This document shows positions 54,284 through 62,812 of a stretch of DNA of 63,674 bases, piece after piece. Source of the DNA: DATAXP01 sp036272935. GTDB taxonomy: Bacteria > Planctomycetota > Planctomycetia > Pirellulales > PNKZ01. The position numbers and the translations under genes were made by a program. Within the stretch, counting starts at the first letter, position 1. Every line of letters starts with the position of its first letter. The notes under the pieces are model-generated. The model worked only from the letters and a program-made list of their open reading frames with translations, was not told the DNA's origin and made no database searches. The DNA lies in assembly GCA_036272935.1 (NCBI GenBank), contig DATAXP010000037.1:1-63674 (forward strand). Reading direction: 5' to 3'.

Positions 54284-55061
54284 TCATAACTTGTTCGACA
54301 CCCACTGCCATGTGCAGCAGGACGATTTCGACGCCGATCGCGACGAGCTGATCGCCCGCGCCCGCGCTGCCGGGGTCACGTCGATCGTCGCCGTCGGCTA
54401 TTCGGCCGATACCAGCCTCGCTGCCGCCGAGCTGGCTTCTCGGTACGACGGCCTCTACGCCGCCGTCGGCATCCAGCCCAACTCGACCGCCGACGCGGCG
54501 ACGGAAGATTGGGACCGCGTGCTTGCGCTGGTCGGCAAGCCGCGTGTCGTCGCCCTGGGCGAAACGGGGCTCGATCGCTATCGCGACCATGCGCCGCTGG
54601 AGTTGCAGCAGGATTATTTCGACCGGCACCTGCGGCTGTCGCAGCAAACCGGCCTGCCGTTCATTGTGCACACCCGTGAAAGCGAGGCCGAGGTGCTCGC
54701 CATGCTGCGCGAGGCGCGCAGCCGTGGCCCTATCTCGGGCGTGATGCACTCGTTCACCGGCACGGCCGAAACGGCGGCTGAGTGCGTGGAGCTGGGGATG
54801 TACATCAGCTTCGCCGGGATGGTGACGTTCAAGAAGTCCGACGCCCTGCGAGCGGTGGCTGCCACGGTGCCGCGCGATCGGCTCGTGATCGAAACCGACA
54901 GCCCGTATCTTTCGCCACATCCGTTGCGCGGCCGCCGCAACGAGCCGGCGCATCTCATGCACACTGCAGCGTGCCTGGCCGGGGTCGTCGGCATGCCGCT
55001 GGCGGAGTTCGCCGAGCAAACGACCGCCAACGCGCGGCGGCTGTTTCGCCCGGGATCGTGA
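54252..55061 (+). CDS. tatD: TatD-family metal-dependent hydrolase/DNase
   Basis: The product is 269 residues from ATG 54252, or about 256 from a TTG at 54291 just before the conserved FDTHCHVQ. TatD motifs are complete: DTHCH near 16-20, GETGLDRY near 97-104, HTRESE near 139-144, HSFTG near 165-169 and ETDSPYLSPHP near 216-226. It is a 3'-5' exonuclease or amidohydrolase-type enzyme linked to DNA turnover. If the ATG is right, the first 13 residues (MADIHHSSFITHN) are encoded by a word repeat; the native start may be the TTG. Confidence 0.92.
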   Translation: MADIHHSSFITHNLFDTHCHVQQDDFDADRDELIARARAAGVTSIVAVGYSADTSLAAAELASRYDGLYAAVGIQPNSTADAATEDWDRVLALVGKPRVVALGETGLDRYRDHAPLELQQDYFDRHLRLSQQTGLPFIVHTRESEAEVLAMLREARSRGPISGVMHSFTGTAETAAECVELGMYISFAGMVTFKKSDALRAVAATVPRDRLVIETDSPYLSPHPLRGRRNEPAHLMHTAACLAGVVGMPLAEFAEQTTANARRLFRPGS

Positions 55062-55132
55062 TACTTGCGGCCCGCGCCCGCCGGGCACTATGCTGGTCGC
55101 CGAGGGGAAAGCTTTAGCTAGGAATCGCTGCC

Positions 55133-55825
55133 ATGCTGCGGTCAGCATTGATGGGATGGATTGTCGTCGGCCTGCTGGCCGGCACGGCCCAGGCGCATTT
55201 CGTCTGGATCAAAGCGGATCCGTCCGACCACGGTTGGCTGGTCCGCTCGGGCTTCGGCGACGCGGGGCATTGGGACGCCGAACTGGCGCCGAAGATCAAG
55301 CAGACTCACTACTGGTACCGCAAGGCATCGGCCGACGAGGTGCCGCTGCCGCTGAAATGGAACGACGAGGCCGGTGAGTACCGCGCCGTGCTCGAAGTTC
55401 GCTCGGCCCGAGCCGTGCTGGGGGCGTGCGACTACGGCGTGGTTTCGCTCGGCGAGGGCGATCCGTTCTACTTGCAATACGGCGCGAAGTGCCTGCTGGG
55501 CGATCCGGCCGACTGGTCGGAAGACGCGCCCTCGCCGCAATCGCGCGTCGAAATCCTGGCGTCTCTCCAGCGCGATGCGGTCGGCCTGCGCGTGTATCAC
55601 CTGGGCAACACGGTGGCCAAGGCGAAACTGAAGTGCGACGGCCCCGATGGCAAGCGCGTCGAGCTCTCGACCGACGAGCGCGGCGTCGCGACGTGGCCGC
55701 GCGTCGGGCCGGGAAGCTACTCGTGCTACGTCGGCATCACGATCGACGGTCCGGGCGAGCAAGACGGCAAATCGTTCAAGACAAAGAAAGATTACGCGAC
55801 GCTGGTGTTCAACCTGGCGGATTGA
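55133..55825 (+). CDS. Exported DUF4198-like protein with N-terminal His
   Basis: The product is 230 residues. A signal peptide ends in GTAQA (21), so the mature protein would begin with His22 in HFVWIKAD. A beta-rich domain with a C-terminal immunoglobulin-like half (about 150-230, with GVATWPRVGPGSYSC) follows. The layout resembles DUF4198-type exported proteins associated with metal uptake (NikM-like). A free N-terminal histidine can co-ordinate copper in several families; that is a possibility here, not a finding. No transporter genes are adjacent. Confidence 0.75.
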   Translation: MLRSALMGWIVVGLLAGTAQAHFVWIKADPSDHGWLVRSGFGDAGHWDAELAPKIKQTHYWYRKASADEVPLPLKWNDEAGEYRAVLEVRSARAVLGACDYGVVSLGEGDPFYLQYGAKCLLGDPADWSEDAPSPQSRVEILASLQRDAVGLRVYHLGNTVAKAKLKCDGPDGKRVELSTDERGVATWPRVGPGSYSCYVGITIDGPGEQDGKSFKTKKDYATLVFNLAD

Positions 55826-55832
55826 GCATCGC

Positions 55833-55899
55833 GTGGGGCAGGCATTCCTGCCTGCCTTGCGGAGACCATTTGATGGGCAGACAAGAATGTCTGCCCCAC
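55833..55899. repeat. Family B palindromic repeat, intergenic copy
   Basis: Arms GTGGGGCAGGCATTC (55833-55847) and GAATGTCTGCCCCAC (55885-55899) pair with one mismatch. The unit begins 8 bp after the DUF4198-like stop and sits upstream of the isomerase start. It is homologous to the copy in nuoH. Confidence 0.85.
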
Positions 55900-55934
55900 G
55901 CGAACAACGCCAACATCACCTGGGAGCAAGCACC

Positions 55935-57104
55935 TTGGGTCATCATCAAACCGCTCAGCATCGCCCCGGTAAGCAGTCGCATCATCAGATCGGCTTGGTG
56001 CGCGGCCAGTTCGGCAACGTGCCTGAAGACCAATGGCTGGATTTCGTCGCCAAGACCGGTTTCGACGGCTGGGAAGAAGCGAGCTGGGAGCTCGACCTGG
56101 CAGCGTGTGCCACCGACTCGGGGGCCGAACAATACGCCGCCGCACGAGTGGCGAAGGCGAAGCAGCGCGGTCTGGAAATCCTCTCGATCGCCGCCCACTT
56201 GCAGGGCCAGGCCTTGGGGGACGAGCCGAGCGCCAAGACGCTGCAATTCTTAGGCGGCCCGGCGGTCGAGGCCTATGGCCGCTGGCGCGCCGGCGGCAAC
56301 TCGCCGCCGCGCACCGATCCGTTCTTCGTCCCTGCCGACGTGGCCGAGATCGCCCGCCGGCAAGCAACCGACGCGCTGGTCGGCGCGGTGCGGCTGGCGC
56401 ACTACGTCGGCAAGTTGCAGAACCGCACAGTGCCGGTGTCAGGGTTCGTCGGCTCGCCGGCAGGTTGCTGGAGCCATTGGTTCCTGTTTCCGCCGCTGCC
56501 CAAATCGCTCGCCGGCCACGCCATCCCCGATGTGCTCCAGGTGAGCCTCGATCTGCTCGTGGAGCGTTTCGCTCCGGTGTTCCAGGCATGCTTGAAGTAC
56601 GGCACGACGTACGACCTGGAATGCCACCCCAGCGAGCGGGCGATGGGCGACATCACCAGTGCCGGCGATTACCTGGCAGCCGTTGACCGCGCGGGCTTCG
56701 CCAAGGCGGCCGGATTCAACTTCGATTGCTCGCACATGGAGTGGCAAGGCGTCTCAGGGGTCGATTTCATCCGCGCCTACGGCGACCGCATCCACTGCGC
56801 CCACATCAAGGGAGTGCAGGTTGTGCGAGGCTACACGCGCAACGGCCGGTTGGGAGGCCATCGCCCGATGGGCGATAAGCACAACGGCTGGAACTTTGTC
56901 ACCGCGGGCACCGCGCGCGATGCGACGCCCGTCGAGGAATTGTTCGTCGAGCTGAACCGGGCCGGCTACTCCGGCGCGGTGAGCATCGAGTGGGAAGATA
57001 ACGACGTCGAGCAGCATGCCGGAGCCCGCGCGGCACTGGCGAACGTGCACCGCGCCGACCAGCCGCCGAGCGGCATGCGGCACGACGAGCAGCTCAAGGC
57101 GTGA
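55935..57104 (+). CDS. Sugar-phosphate isomerase/epimerase-like TIM-barrel protein
   Basis: About 389 residues from TTG 55935, preceded by GGGAGCAA; a GTG just before RGQFGNVPED is another possible start. The AP-endonuclease-2/xylose-isomerase-like barrel shows FDGWEEASWELDL near 45-57, a DLECHPSE strand near 230-237, FDCSHMEWQG near 263-272, IHCAHIKGVQV near 286-296 and a final GAVSIEWEDND strand near 350-360; the acidic/His residues are placed to bind a divalent metal. Planctomycetes have many such genes for sugar or inositol turnover. The substrate is unknown. It is convergent with the next gene. Confidence 0.8.
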   Translation: MGHHQTAQHRPGKQSHHQIGLVRGQFGNVPEDQWLDFVAKTGFDGWEEASWELDLAACATDSGAEQYAAARVAKAKQRGLEILSIAAHLQGQALGDEPSAKTLQFLGGPAVEAYGRWRAGGNSPPRTDPFFVPADVAEIARRQATDALVGAVRLAHYVGKLQNRTVPVSGFVGSPAGCWSHWFLFPPLPKSLAGHAIPDVLQVSLDLLVERFAPVFQACLKYGTTYDLECHPSERAMGDITSAGDYLAAVDRAGFAKAAGFNFDCSHMEWQGVSGVDFIRAYGDRIHCAHIKGVQVVRGYTRNGRLGGHRPMGDKHNGWNFVTAGTARDATPVEELFVELNRAGYSGAVSIEWEDNDVEQHAGARAALANVHRADQPPSGMRHDEQLKA

Positions 57105-57108
57105 TGAT

Positions 57109-57576
57109 TTACTGCGTGAGATACGGCGCGATCATCGCGTCGGACTCGTGCACTGCCGCGCGTTCCTTCATTCGCTCGACTCGTTCGACCAGTTCGCCGT
57201 ACTCGACGGCGAACTCGTGCCAGAAGTCGCTCTCGCGGAAGTGCAGCGGCATCACGTGATCGTCGGTCGCCAGCCGGCGGATCGACCCTCGCAGCCGCAC
57301 CAACGGGCCCAGGAACCGGTTGCTGAGCGTGATGCAATCGACAATCACTACCGGCAGCAACACCAGGCCGACCGCCAGGGCCGGCACGAAATACGCCGCC
57401 AGCCGGCGCACGTGCTCGCCTGCCGTTGCTTCCGGATCGCAGAAGATGCTCCAGCCGACGACCGCCAACGCACTGAGCGTCAAACATGCCAGCCAATAGA
57501 ACAGCAGCCGCCAGAGCACCAGCCCTTGCAGCTTGGGGCAGACGAATAACTGTTCGCGCGGCACCTGGTAGATCAT
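57109..57576 (-). CDS. Membrane protein with two helices and a HAMP-like region
   Basis: A 155-residue protein from ATG 57576 (MIYQVPREQLFV). Two membrane helices (about 22-45 and 60-82) are followed by a segment like the HAMP linker: FLGPLVRLRGSIRRLATDD near 88-106, then an acidic helix (ELVERVERM). No signalling output domain follows, so it is either a minimal HAMP protein or a truncated receptor. Upstream, a GAGGGCAGTCGG word repeat separates it from the aminotransferase gene. Confidence 0.7.
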   Translation of the reverse strand: MIYQVPREQLFVCPKLQGLVLWRLLFYWLACLTLSALAVVGWSIFCDPEATAGEHVRRLAAYFVPALAVGLVLLPVVIVDCITLSNRFLGPLVRLRGSIRRLATDDHVMPLHFRESDFWHEFAVEYGELVERVERMKERAAVHESDAMIAPYLTQ

Positions 57577-57583
57577 GGAAAGA

Positions 57584-57721
57584 AGAGGGCAGTCGGAAGA
57601 GGGCAGTCGGCAGTGAAGCTCGGTAATGGTCCTGCGGAAGCTTACGTCATTGGAAAGAAGTCGGTCGTGCGGGATCGGGCCCTCCCGTACTGCCCTCTGC
57701 CTACTGCACTCCGCCCGCTTC
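57584..57721. repeat. Word repeat pair (AGAGGGCAGTCGG) between two minus-strand genes
   Basis: AGAGGGCAGTCGG occurs at 57584-57596 and again at 57598-57610, and the complementary word run TACTGCCCTCTGCCTACTGC lies near 57688-57707, so an inverted structure of about 120 bp is possible. The aminotransferase stop is at 57722, directly beside it. Confidence 0.6.
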
Positions 57722-58984
57722 TCACATTCGGTACGGCTGCGCCAGCCGGTACGCCGCGTGGGCGTCGAGGTACCGTGCCAGGCGGTCGCCGCGGCCCACG
57801 GCATCGGCGAAGAAGTCGACCGCTTCGATCAGTGCCTGGTCGGGTTCGGCGCAGCTAAAGCGGATGAATCCTCCACCGGCTTCGCCAAAGCATTCGCCTC
57901 CCAGGCAGGCGACGCCCAACCGATCGTCGGCCCCTTCGAGCAAGTACATCGCCAGGCCGTGCGACGTGATGCCGAGCCGATTGCAGATCGCCGCCACCGA
58001 CGGAAACGCGTAGAAGGTGGCGGTTGGATCGAGGCACTTGACTCCCGGCACTCGGTTCAGCGCGGCGGTCAGCAGTTCCACCTTGCGGCGGAACTGCTGC
58101 ATCGTCGAGTCGCGCTCGGCGGTATCGTAATCGAGCGCCGCGGCCCCGGCCAACTGCACCAGTGGCGGCACGCACGACAGTGTGGTGTTCAGCAGCTTGG
58201 CCATGATCTCGATCAGCGCCGGGCTGCTGACGGCAAAACCCAATCGCCAACCGCTCATGCTGTACGACTTGCTGAACGTGTATGCCGCGACGCACTGGTC
58301 GATCATCCCCGGCTGGGCCAGCAGCGAATGATGCCGGCCCCGCCACACCATCTGGTCGTACGGCTCATCGCTGAAGACGGCGATGTTGCGGCCGCGGATC
58401 GCATCGGCAATGTTGCGCAGATCGTCCTCGGTCGCCACGCCGCCGGTCGGATTATGCGGGCTGTTAAGAAAGATGGCCTTCGGCTGCGGGTCATCGCGCA
58501 AGAATTGCTCGATGGCGGCAATGTCGGGCCGGAACTCGTGTTCCTGGCGCAGCGGCACCAGCACCGGCCGGGCGCCGCGGCGCAAAATGTTCGGCAGGTA
58601 CGTGGGGAAATACGGGCTGAACACCAGCACGCCATCGCCGGCATCGAGCACCGCTTCGCAAAAGAACTGCTCGAACGGCTTGGCACCGGGGGCGACGATC
58701 ACGCAGGCCGCCGTGGTTTGCAGTCGATGCTCGCGGTTCACGTACCGCGACGCTGCGGCGCGCAGCTCGGGCAGGCCCAGGCTCGGACAATAGTGCGATT
58801 GATCGGCCTCGATGGCCGCGATCCCCGCACGCTTGGCCGAGGCGGTCGAAGGAAACGGGCTGTCGCCGATCTCAAGCTCGATGACCCGCTTCCCGGCAGC
58901 CTTGAGTTGCCGCGCCACCGCCAGCACGCTGAACGCCGTCTCGAAACCGACCGACTGGGCGAAGCGACTAAGCGTGATGGTCAT
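57722..58984 (-). CDS. Class I/II PLP-dependent aminotransferase
   Basis: A 420-residue fold-type I aminotransferase. PLP Lys239 is in YTFSKSYSMSGWRLGF, Asn178 in NSPHNPTGG, Asp206 in FSDEPYD and Arg382 or nearby in FIRFSCAEP. The overall pattern is closest to aspartate/aromatic/alanine-type enzymes; the amino donor and acceptor cannot be fixed by sequence. A repeat region at 58990-59095 lies upstream. Confidence 0.9.
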   Translation of the reverse strand: MTITLSRFAQSVGFETAFSVLAVARQLKAAGKRVIELEIGDSPFPSTASAKRAGIAAIEADQSHYCPSLGLPELRAAASRYVNREHRLQTTAACVIVAPGAKPFEQFFCEAVLDAGDGVLVFSPYFPTYLPNILRRGARPVLVPLRQEHEFRPDIAAIEQFLRDDPQPKAIFLNSPHNPTGGVATEDDLRNIADAIRGRNIAVFSDEPYDQMVWRGRHHSLLAQPGMIDQCVAAYTFSKSYSMSGWRLGFAVSSPALIEIMAKLLNTTLSCVPPLVQLAGAAALDYDTAERDSTMQQFRRKVELLTAALNRVPGVKCLDPTATFYAFPSVAAICNRLGITSHGLAMYLLEGADDRLGVACLGGECFGEAGGGFIRFSCAEPDQALIEAVDFFADAVGRGDRLARYLDAHAAYRLAQPYRM

Positions 58985-58993
58985 GCGCGAAGA

Positions 58994-59095
58994 CCAAAAA
59001 GGCGGATGCGGGGATAAGGGAGATGTGGAGATACGGATTCATTTGATTGCCGACATCCCCACATCGCGTCGCATCCCCACATTCCCCTTGCCGGA
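58994..59095. repeat. Inverted word repeat upstream of the aminotransferase
   Basis: GGATGCGGGGATAAGGGAGA (59003-59022) and the region CATCCCCACATCGCGTCGCA followed by TCCCCACATTCCCC (59057-59090) contain complementary GATGTGGGGAT-type words. The right half is similar to 19159-19204, so this is a dispersed family. Confidence 0.55.
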
Positions 59096-59107
59096 ACATG
59101 GGCAGGC

Positions 59108-59851
59108 CTACTTCATCGCGATCGTGCGGGCCAGCGGACGCAGCACGTGCTCGATCACGTAGCTGTCGACCATCTCGTGGCAGATGCGTGCCAAGTGTTC
59201 GAGCGCCGTGACGAATGTCTTGTCGGGGCCGAGGCTGCCGTACTGCCGGGCCGTCAGGTACACGCTGAGCTGCTCTTCGGGATAGTCGCCGGTGCGCACC
59301 TGGTAGGCGTTGGTGCGCGTCTCGACCGAAAGCCGGCATTGCGTCCGGCAATCCTCATCGAGCGCCAGTGTGAGTGATGGCTCGTGATTCAGTACCGTCG
59401 CCCCCGAACCTTCGGCCAGCCGCTCGAACGCCGGGCTGAGCCCGAGCGCGTCGGCGACGACCTGGTTATGGTTGCCACGGCAGGTGAAGTCGAAGCCGAA
59501 CAGCAGGTCGAGCGCCTCGCAATCGAGCGGGCTGACCGAGAGCATGTACGGGGCCAGTTCGAGCACCAGCTTGTGCTGCTCCAGCGCGTCGGCCACGTCT
59601 TCCGGGTTCACCTGGCCGGAACAGACCCGACGATGCTCGATCGTGGCCCAGCGGTACTGCCCGCGGTCTTTGTCCTCCTCGAGGACGAAATCCCCCTTCT
59701 CGCGGCAGTAGAAGTTGCGCATCGTCGGATACTTCTTCTGGATGCGCTCGAAATAGTGAAGGACGGTCTCGCGATTTTGCGGCAGCTCCATCTCGGTGCT
59801 GAGATTCATATTGACGTAAAAATCGTCGCACACCGAGCTGTATCGATTCAT
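59108..59851 (-). CDS. Conserved planctomycete-type hypothetical protein
   Basis: The product is 247 residues from ATG 59851 (MNRYSSVCDDFYVN). There is no signal peptide or membrane helix. A block at about 14-60 (MNLSTEMELPQNRETVLHYF ... FYCREKGDFVLEEDKD) and a Cys/His-containing middle (HRRVCSGQ, DFTCRGNHNQVV) stand out, but I do not know the family. It is divergent from mtnA; nothing else in the 224 bp between them is recognised. Confidence 0.7.
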   Translation of the reverse strand: MNRYSSVCDDFYVNMNLSTEMELPQNRETVLHYFERIQKKYPTMRNFYCREKGDFVLEEDKDRGQYRWATIEHRRVCSGQVNPEDVADALEQHKLVLELAPYMLSVSPLDCEALDLLFGFDFTCRGNHNQVVADALGLSPAFERLAEGSGATVLNHEPSLTLALDEDCRTQCRLSVETRTNAYQVRTGDYPEEQLSVYLTARQYGSLGPDKTFVTALEHLARICHEMVDSYVIEHVLRPLARTIAMK

Positions 59852-60075
59852 GGTCGCGATTCCTCCGATGGCAAAGCGATCGGCATTACGTGGCCCGCTG
59901 CGCGCACTGCCCACGCCGTTGCTTGTCTCGCAAACCGCTTAGTATAGAATGCCGGCCTGTCGGTGCAAAGCGTGGCGATGTCGCCGCAGTATGTGCTAAT
60001 TCAGCGCCGCACGTGATCAAGCTTTTCAACCACGCCGGCGCGGCTCGATCGGTCGCAAGCGACACGTTCCATTCG

Positions 60076-61149
60076 ATGACCGCAGTCCCAACGCTCGAGT
60101 GGATCGGCAATATCGACGGCCATCTGCGGCTGATCGATCAAACGCGATTACCCGGCAAGCTGGTCTGTCTCGATTGCCGCGACGTTGAAACGCTGTTCGA
60201 GGCGATTCGTAGCTTGCGCGTGCGCGGAGCACCGGCAATCGGCGTGGCGGCCGCCTACGGTGTTTGCCTCGGGATGCAAGCGTGCCCCGCGGCCGGCGAG
60301 CCTGCATTTCGCGCCCGGCTCGATGAAGTATGCGACTATCTCGCCAGCAGCCGGCCCACCGCTGTGAACTTGTTTTGGGCCTTGGATCGCATGCGCGCGG
60401 TGGGGCGTCGCTTCGACGCGGACGTTCGCAAGCGGTTGCTCGCCGAGGCGCGCGAGATCCACGAGTTGGACCGCCGCACCTGTCGGGCGATCGGCGCTCA
60501 CGGTGCGCCACTGCTGGCCGACGGGCAAGGCGTGCTCACTCACTGCAATGCCGGCGCGCTGGCCACCAGCGACTACGGTACGGCGCTCGGCGTGCTCTAC
60601 GCGGCCCAGGAACAGGGGAAACGCCTGCGGGTGTATGTCGACGAAACACGGCCGCTGTTGCAAGGCTCGCGGCTCACGGCGTGGGAGCTGCACGAGCGCG
60701 GCTTCGACGTGACCGTGATCTGCGATTCGACGGCCGCCCAGGTGATGCGTGAGGGGCGCATTCACGCGGTGATCGTCGGCGCCGATCGGATTGCCACCAA
60801 CGGCGACACGGCCAATAAGATTGGCACCTACGGAGTCGCGGTGCTCGCCGCGGCGCACGGCGTCCCGTTCTATGTCGCCGCGCCGGTGAGCACGTTCGAT
60901 CTGTCGCTCGCGACGGGCGACGCGATCCCCATCGAGCAGCGCGCCGCCGAAGAAGTTTCGCATGGCTTCGGCCGCGCGACGGCGCCCGCAGGCATCGACG
61001 TTTACAACCCTGCCTTCGACGTGACACCGGCCCGCTTGATCCGCGCAATCATCTGCGAGCGCGGCGTGATTGCGCCGGTGACGACCGAATCAATCGGGGA
61101 AATGCTCGCGCAGAGCGACTTTATCCCTTCCCTTCGGCCAGCAACGTGA
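60076..61149 (+). CDS. mtnA: S-methyl-5-thioribose-1-phosphate isomerase
   Basis: A 357-residue protein of normal length. Conserved blocks are RVRGAPAIGVAAAYGV near 48-63, THCNAGALATSDYGTALGV near 155-173 (catalytic Cys) and GADRIATNGDTANKIGTY near 235-252 (catalytic Asp). It isomerises methylthioribose-1-phosphate in methionine salvage. I chose ATG 60076 (MTAVPTLEWIG); the frame runs upstream to 59890. Its 3' end overlaps the convergent PYR-domain gene by 29 bp. Confidence 0.94.
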   Translation: MTAVPTLEWIGNIDGHLRLIDQTRLPGKLVCLDCRDVETLFEAIRSLRVRGAPAIGVAAAYGVCLGMQACPAAGEPAFRARLDEVCDYLASSRPTAVNLFWALDRMRAVGRRFDADVRKRLLAEAREIHELDRRTCRAIGAHGAPLLADGQGVLTHCNAGALATSDYGTALGVLYAAQEQGKRLRVYVDETRPLLQGSRLTAWELHERGFDVTVICDSTAAQVMREGRIHAVIVGADRIATNGDTANKIGTYGVAVLAAAHGVPFYVAAPVSTFDLSLATGDAIPIEQRAAEEVSHGFGRATAPAGIDVYNPAFDVTPARLIRAIICERGVIAPVTTESIGEMLAQSDFIPSLRPAT

Positions 61150-61603
61150 TCCCCGGCCGCCCGGCCGCTTCGCACGCCCGGTAGTGCGCCGCGAACTTGC
61201 CCGCCTCGTCCGGCTCGGCGACGAGCACGTAATCGATTCCCCACGCCCCGAGCACCGGCTCGGCGAAGCGGCGAGCGGTGTCGGTCGACTGGGCGAGCAG
61301 GTAGCTGCGGTGGCCGACGATCGCGTACAGCGGCAGTTGCAGGTCGAACAGCACGTTCCGCATCGCGTCGCCCGATTCAAACAGCCCCGTGGTCTGCATC
61401 ACCACCAGCGGCCGGCTGCCGCCGAGATACAAACCGGCCGCGATCACCCACGCTTCCCCTTCGCGGCAGACGCGCACGAGCCGCAAATGTGGACAGGCTT
61501 CGAGCGCCCGTTCCCAGGTGCCCAGCGTCGAATCGGGGAGCCACACTACGTGCGTGACGCCCAGCTCAACGAGCACGGAAGCGATCTCTTTGCCAGAAAT
61601 CAT
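61121..61603 (-). CDS. TPP-enzyme PYR-domain subunit (sulfo-/phosphonopyruvate decarboxylase alpha-like)
   Basis: A 160-residue protein with the pyrimidine-binding domain of thiamine-diphosphate enzymes: MISGKEIASVLVELGVTHVV near 1-20, the activating Glu in RVCREGEAW near 44-52 and the MQTTGLFESGDAMRNVL segment near 69-85. In ComDE-type decarboxylases this alpha subunit pairs with a separate beta (PP-domain) subunit. No beta-subunit gene is in this window. It overlaps the mtnA 3' end by 29 bp, convergently. Confidence 0.8.
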   Translation of the reverse strand: MISGKEIASVLVELGVTHVVWLPDSTLGTWERALEACPHLRLVRVCREGEAWVIAAGLYLGGSRPLVVMQTTGLFESGDAMRNVLFDLQLPLYAIVGHRSYLLAQSTDTARRFAEPVLGAWGIDYVLVAEPDEAGKFAAHYRACEAAGRPGITLLAEGKG

Positions 61604-61767
61604 CGGTCAACTCTCGGCAGAGGACGGAAGCATTACATTCCGTTGAAAAACGGCATTCTACACCGTTCTAACGGGCCGAAACGCGAGATTATAATCGTCG
61701 CTGTCGCGCCGCCTCGCACGCCACGCACGTCGTTCAACCCGATCCACACCCGTGAGGCACGGCGACC

Positions 61768-62490
61768 ATGTACGGCCAAATTCTTCTGCAAGGTTTTTTC
61801 GCCGCCGCCGCGGCGCTCGCGGCGCCCAACCTCGACACCCCGTCCGCGAAGCCGCAGAATCCGCGCGTGCTGTTCATCGTCGCGCCGCAGTGCGCGCGCT
61901 GCGACGAGGAACTGGGCCGGCTCAACCGTCCTGGTGGCGATTTCGAGACGATGCGGTCCATTGGATGGAAAATCGGGTCCGGTCCCGACTCGCATTTGCA
62001 GATCGTCAATCAGGCCGACGTTGCCGACCTGGTACGGCAGCTCGACGTGCAGGAGTATCCGGCGGTGGTATCCGTCAGCGGCGACGAGATCGTACGCTCG
62101 TTCCGCTCGGGCTGCACCACGCCGCTCGATTCCTGGACGTTCGGCTGGCTGGCCAAGGGAGTGAACGAGCGCCCGACGGCTGAGATTCCCGAGGCGGTGC
62201 GTGTCGAGTGGACTGGCAACTATCCGCTGCGTGGTGGTCACTGGTCGATCGACGGCGATTGGTCCCCCTCGCGCGAAACACTCGTCGGCCACCTGCGTGG
62301 CCCGGTGCACGGCCCGCAGATTCGCGTCGGCTGGGTGATCGAGAGCTGGTCGTACGAGGAACTACGCTCGCTGCACGACAACCTACACGAACAGGAAATG
62401 GGGGGCATCTCGTACTACGCCCGCCAACCCGCCCCGCCCAGCGCCTCGAAGAAAATGAGCACCGCCAGCAGCAAAGCGCTGGGGCGGTAA
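61768..62490 (+). CDS. Exported thioredoxin-like protein with CxxC motif
   Basis: The product is 240 residues with a probable signal peptide (about 1-20). A thioredoxin-like start (VLFIVAPQCARCDEEL) gives Cys42 and Cys45 in a CxxC pair, and VQEYPAVVSVSGDEI near 90-105 fits the cis-Pro strand. The second half (about 135-225) is not recognised. A redox or metal-handling role outside the cytoplasm is plausible. Confidence 0.65.
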   Translation: MYGQILLQGFFAAAAALAAPNLDTPSAKPQNPRVLFIVAPQCARCDEELGRLNRPGGDFETMRSIGWKIGSGPDSHLQIVNQADVADLVRQLDVQEYPAVVSVSGDEIVRSFRSGCTTPLDSWTFGWLAKGVNERPTAEIPEAVRVEWTGNYPLRGGHWSIDGDWSPSRETLVGHLRGPVHGPQIRVGWVIESWSYEELRSLHDNLHEQEMGGISYYARQPAPPSASKKMSTASSKALGR

Positions 62491-62515
62491 CGCGCCAGCA
62501 TAGTTGATCGCAAGC

Positions 62516-62755
62516 TTAGTTGCCGACCAGTTCCTCGGCGCCGGCCAGGTGAAGCGCCGAGCAGAAAACGGCGCGATCGGGTAATTCGGGATGCCCATTG
62601 CTGGGAGCATCGCCTGGCAGCCCGACGTAAAGCCCGCCTTTGACGAGCCAGGCGAGCACGGGATGGCGCACGTCGTAGGTGGTGCCGCTGGAAAGAATGA
62701 CGCGAAACGGCGTGAACGGCCGTCGGCCCAACAGCTCTCGCAGCGTGTCGATCAT
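62516..62755 (-). CDS. Small conserved protein of unknown function
   Basis: A 79-residue protein whose N-terminus (LRELLGRRPFTPFRVILSSG) follows a pattern I recall from small planctomycete proteins: '..L....PF.PF.I.L..G....V.HP'. No function is known. The next convergent gene ends 26 bp away. Confidence 0.65.
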   Translation of the reverse strand: MIDTLRELLGRRPFTPFRVILSSGTTYDVRHPVLAWLVKGGLYVGLPGDAPSNGHPELPDRAVFCSALHLAGAEELVGN

Positions 62756-62812
62756 GGTTCAAGTCTACCATTCGCCGAAAGCGGTTTGCAGAACCCGCCG
62801 GTCGGTGGTGTC

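Noticed and set aside
57109..57804. 231-residue version of the small HAMP-like membrane protein
   Set aside because: The first 76 residues come from word-repeat DNA and the end of the aminotransferase gene. The ATG at 57576 is a better start.
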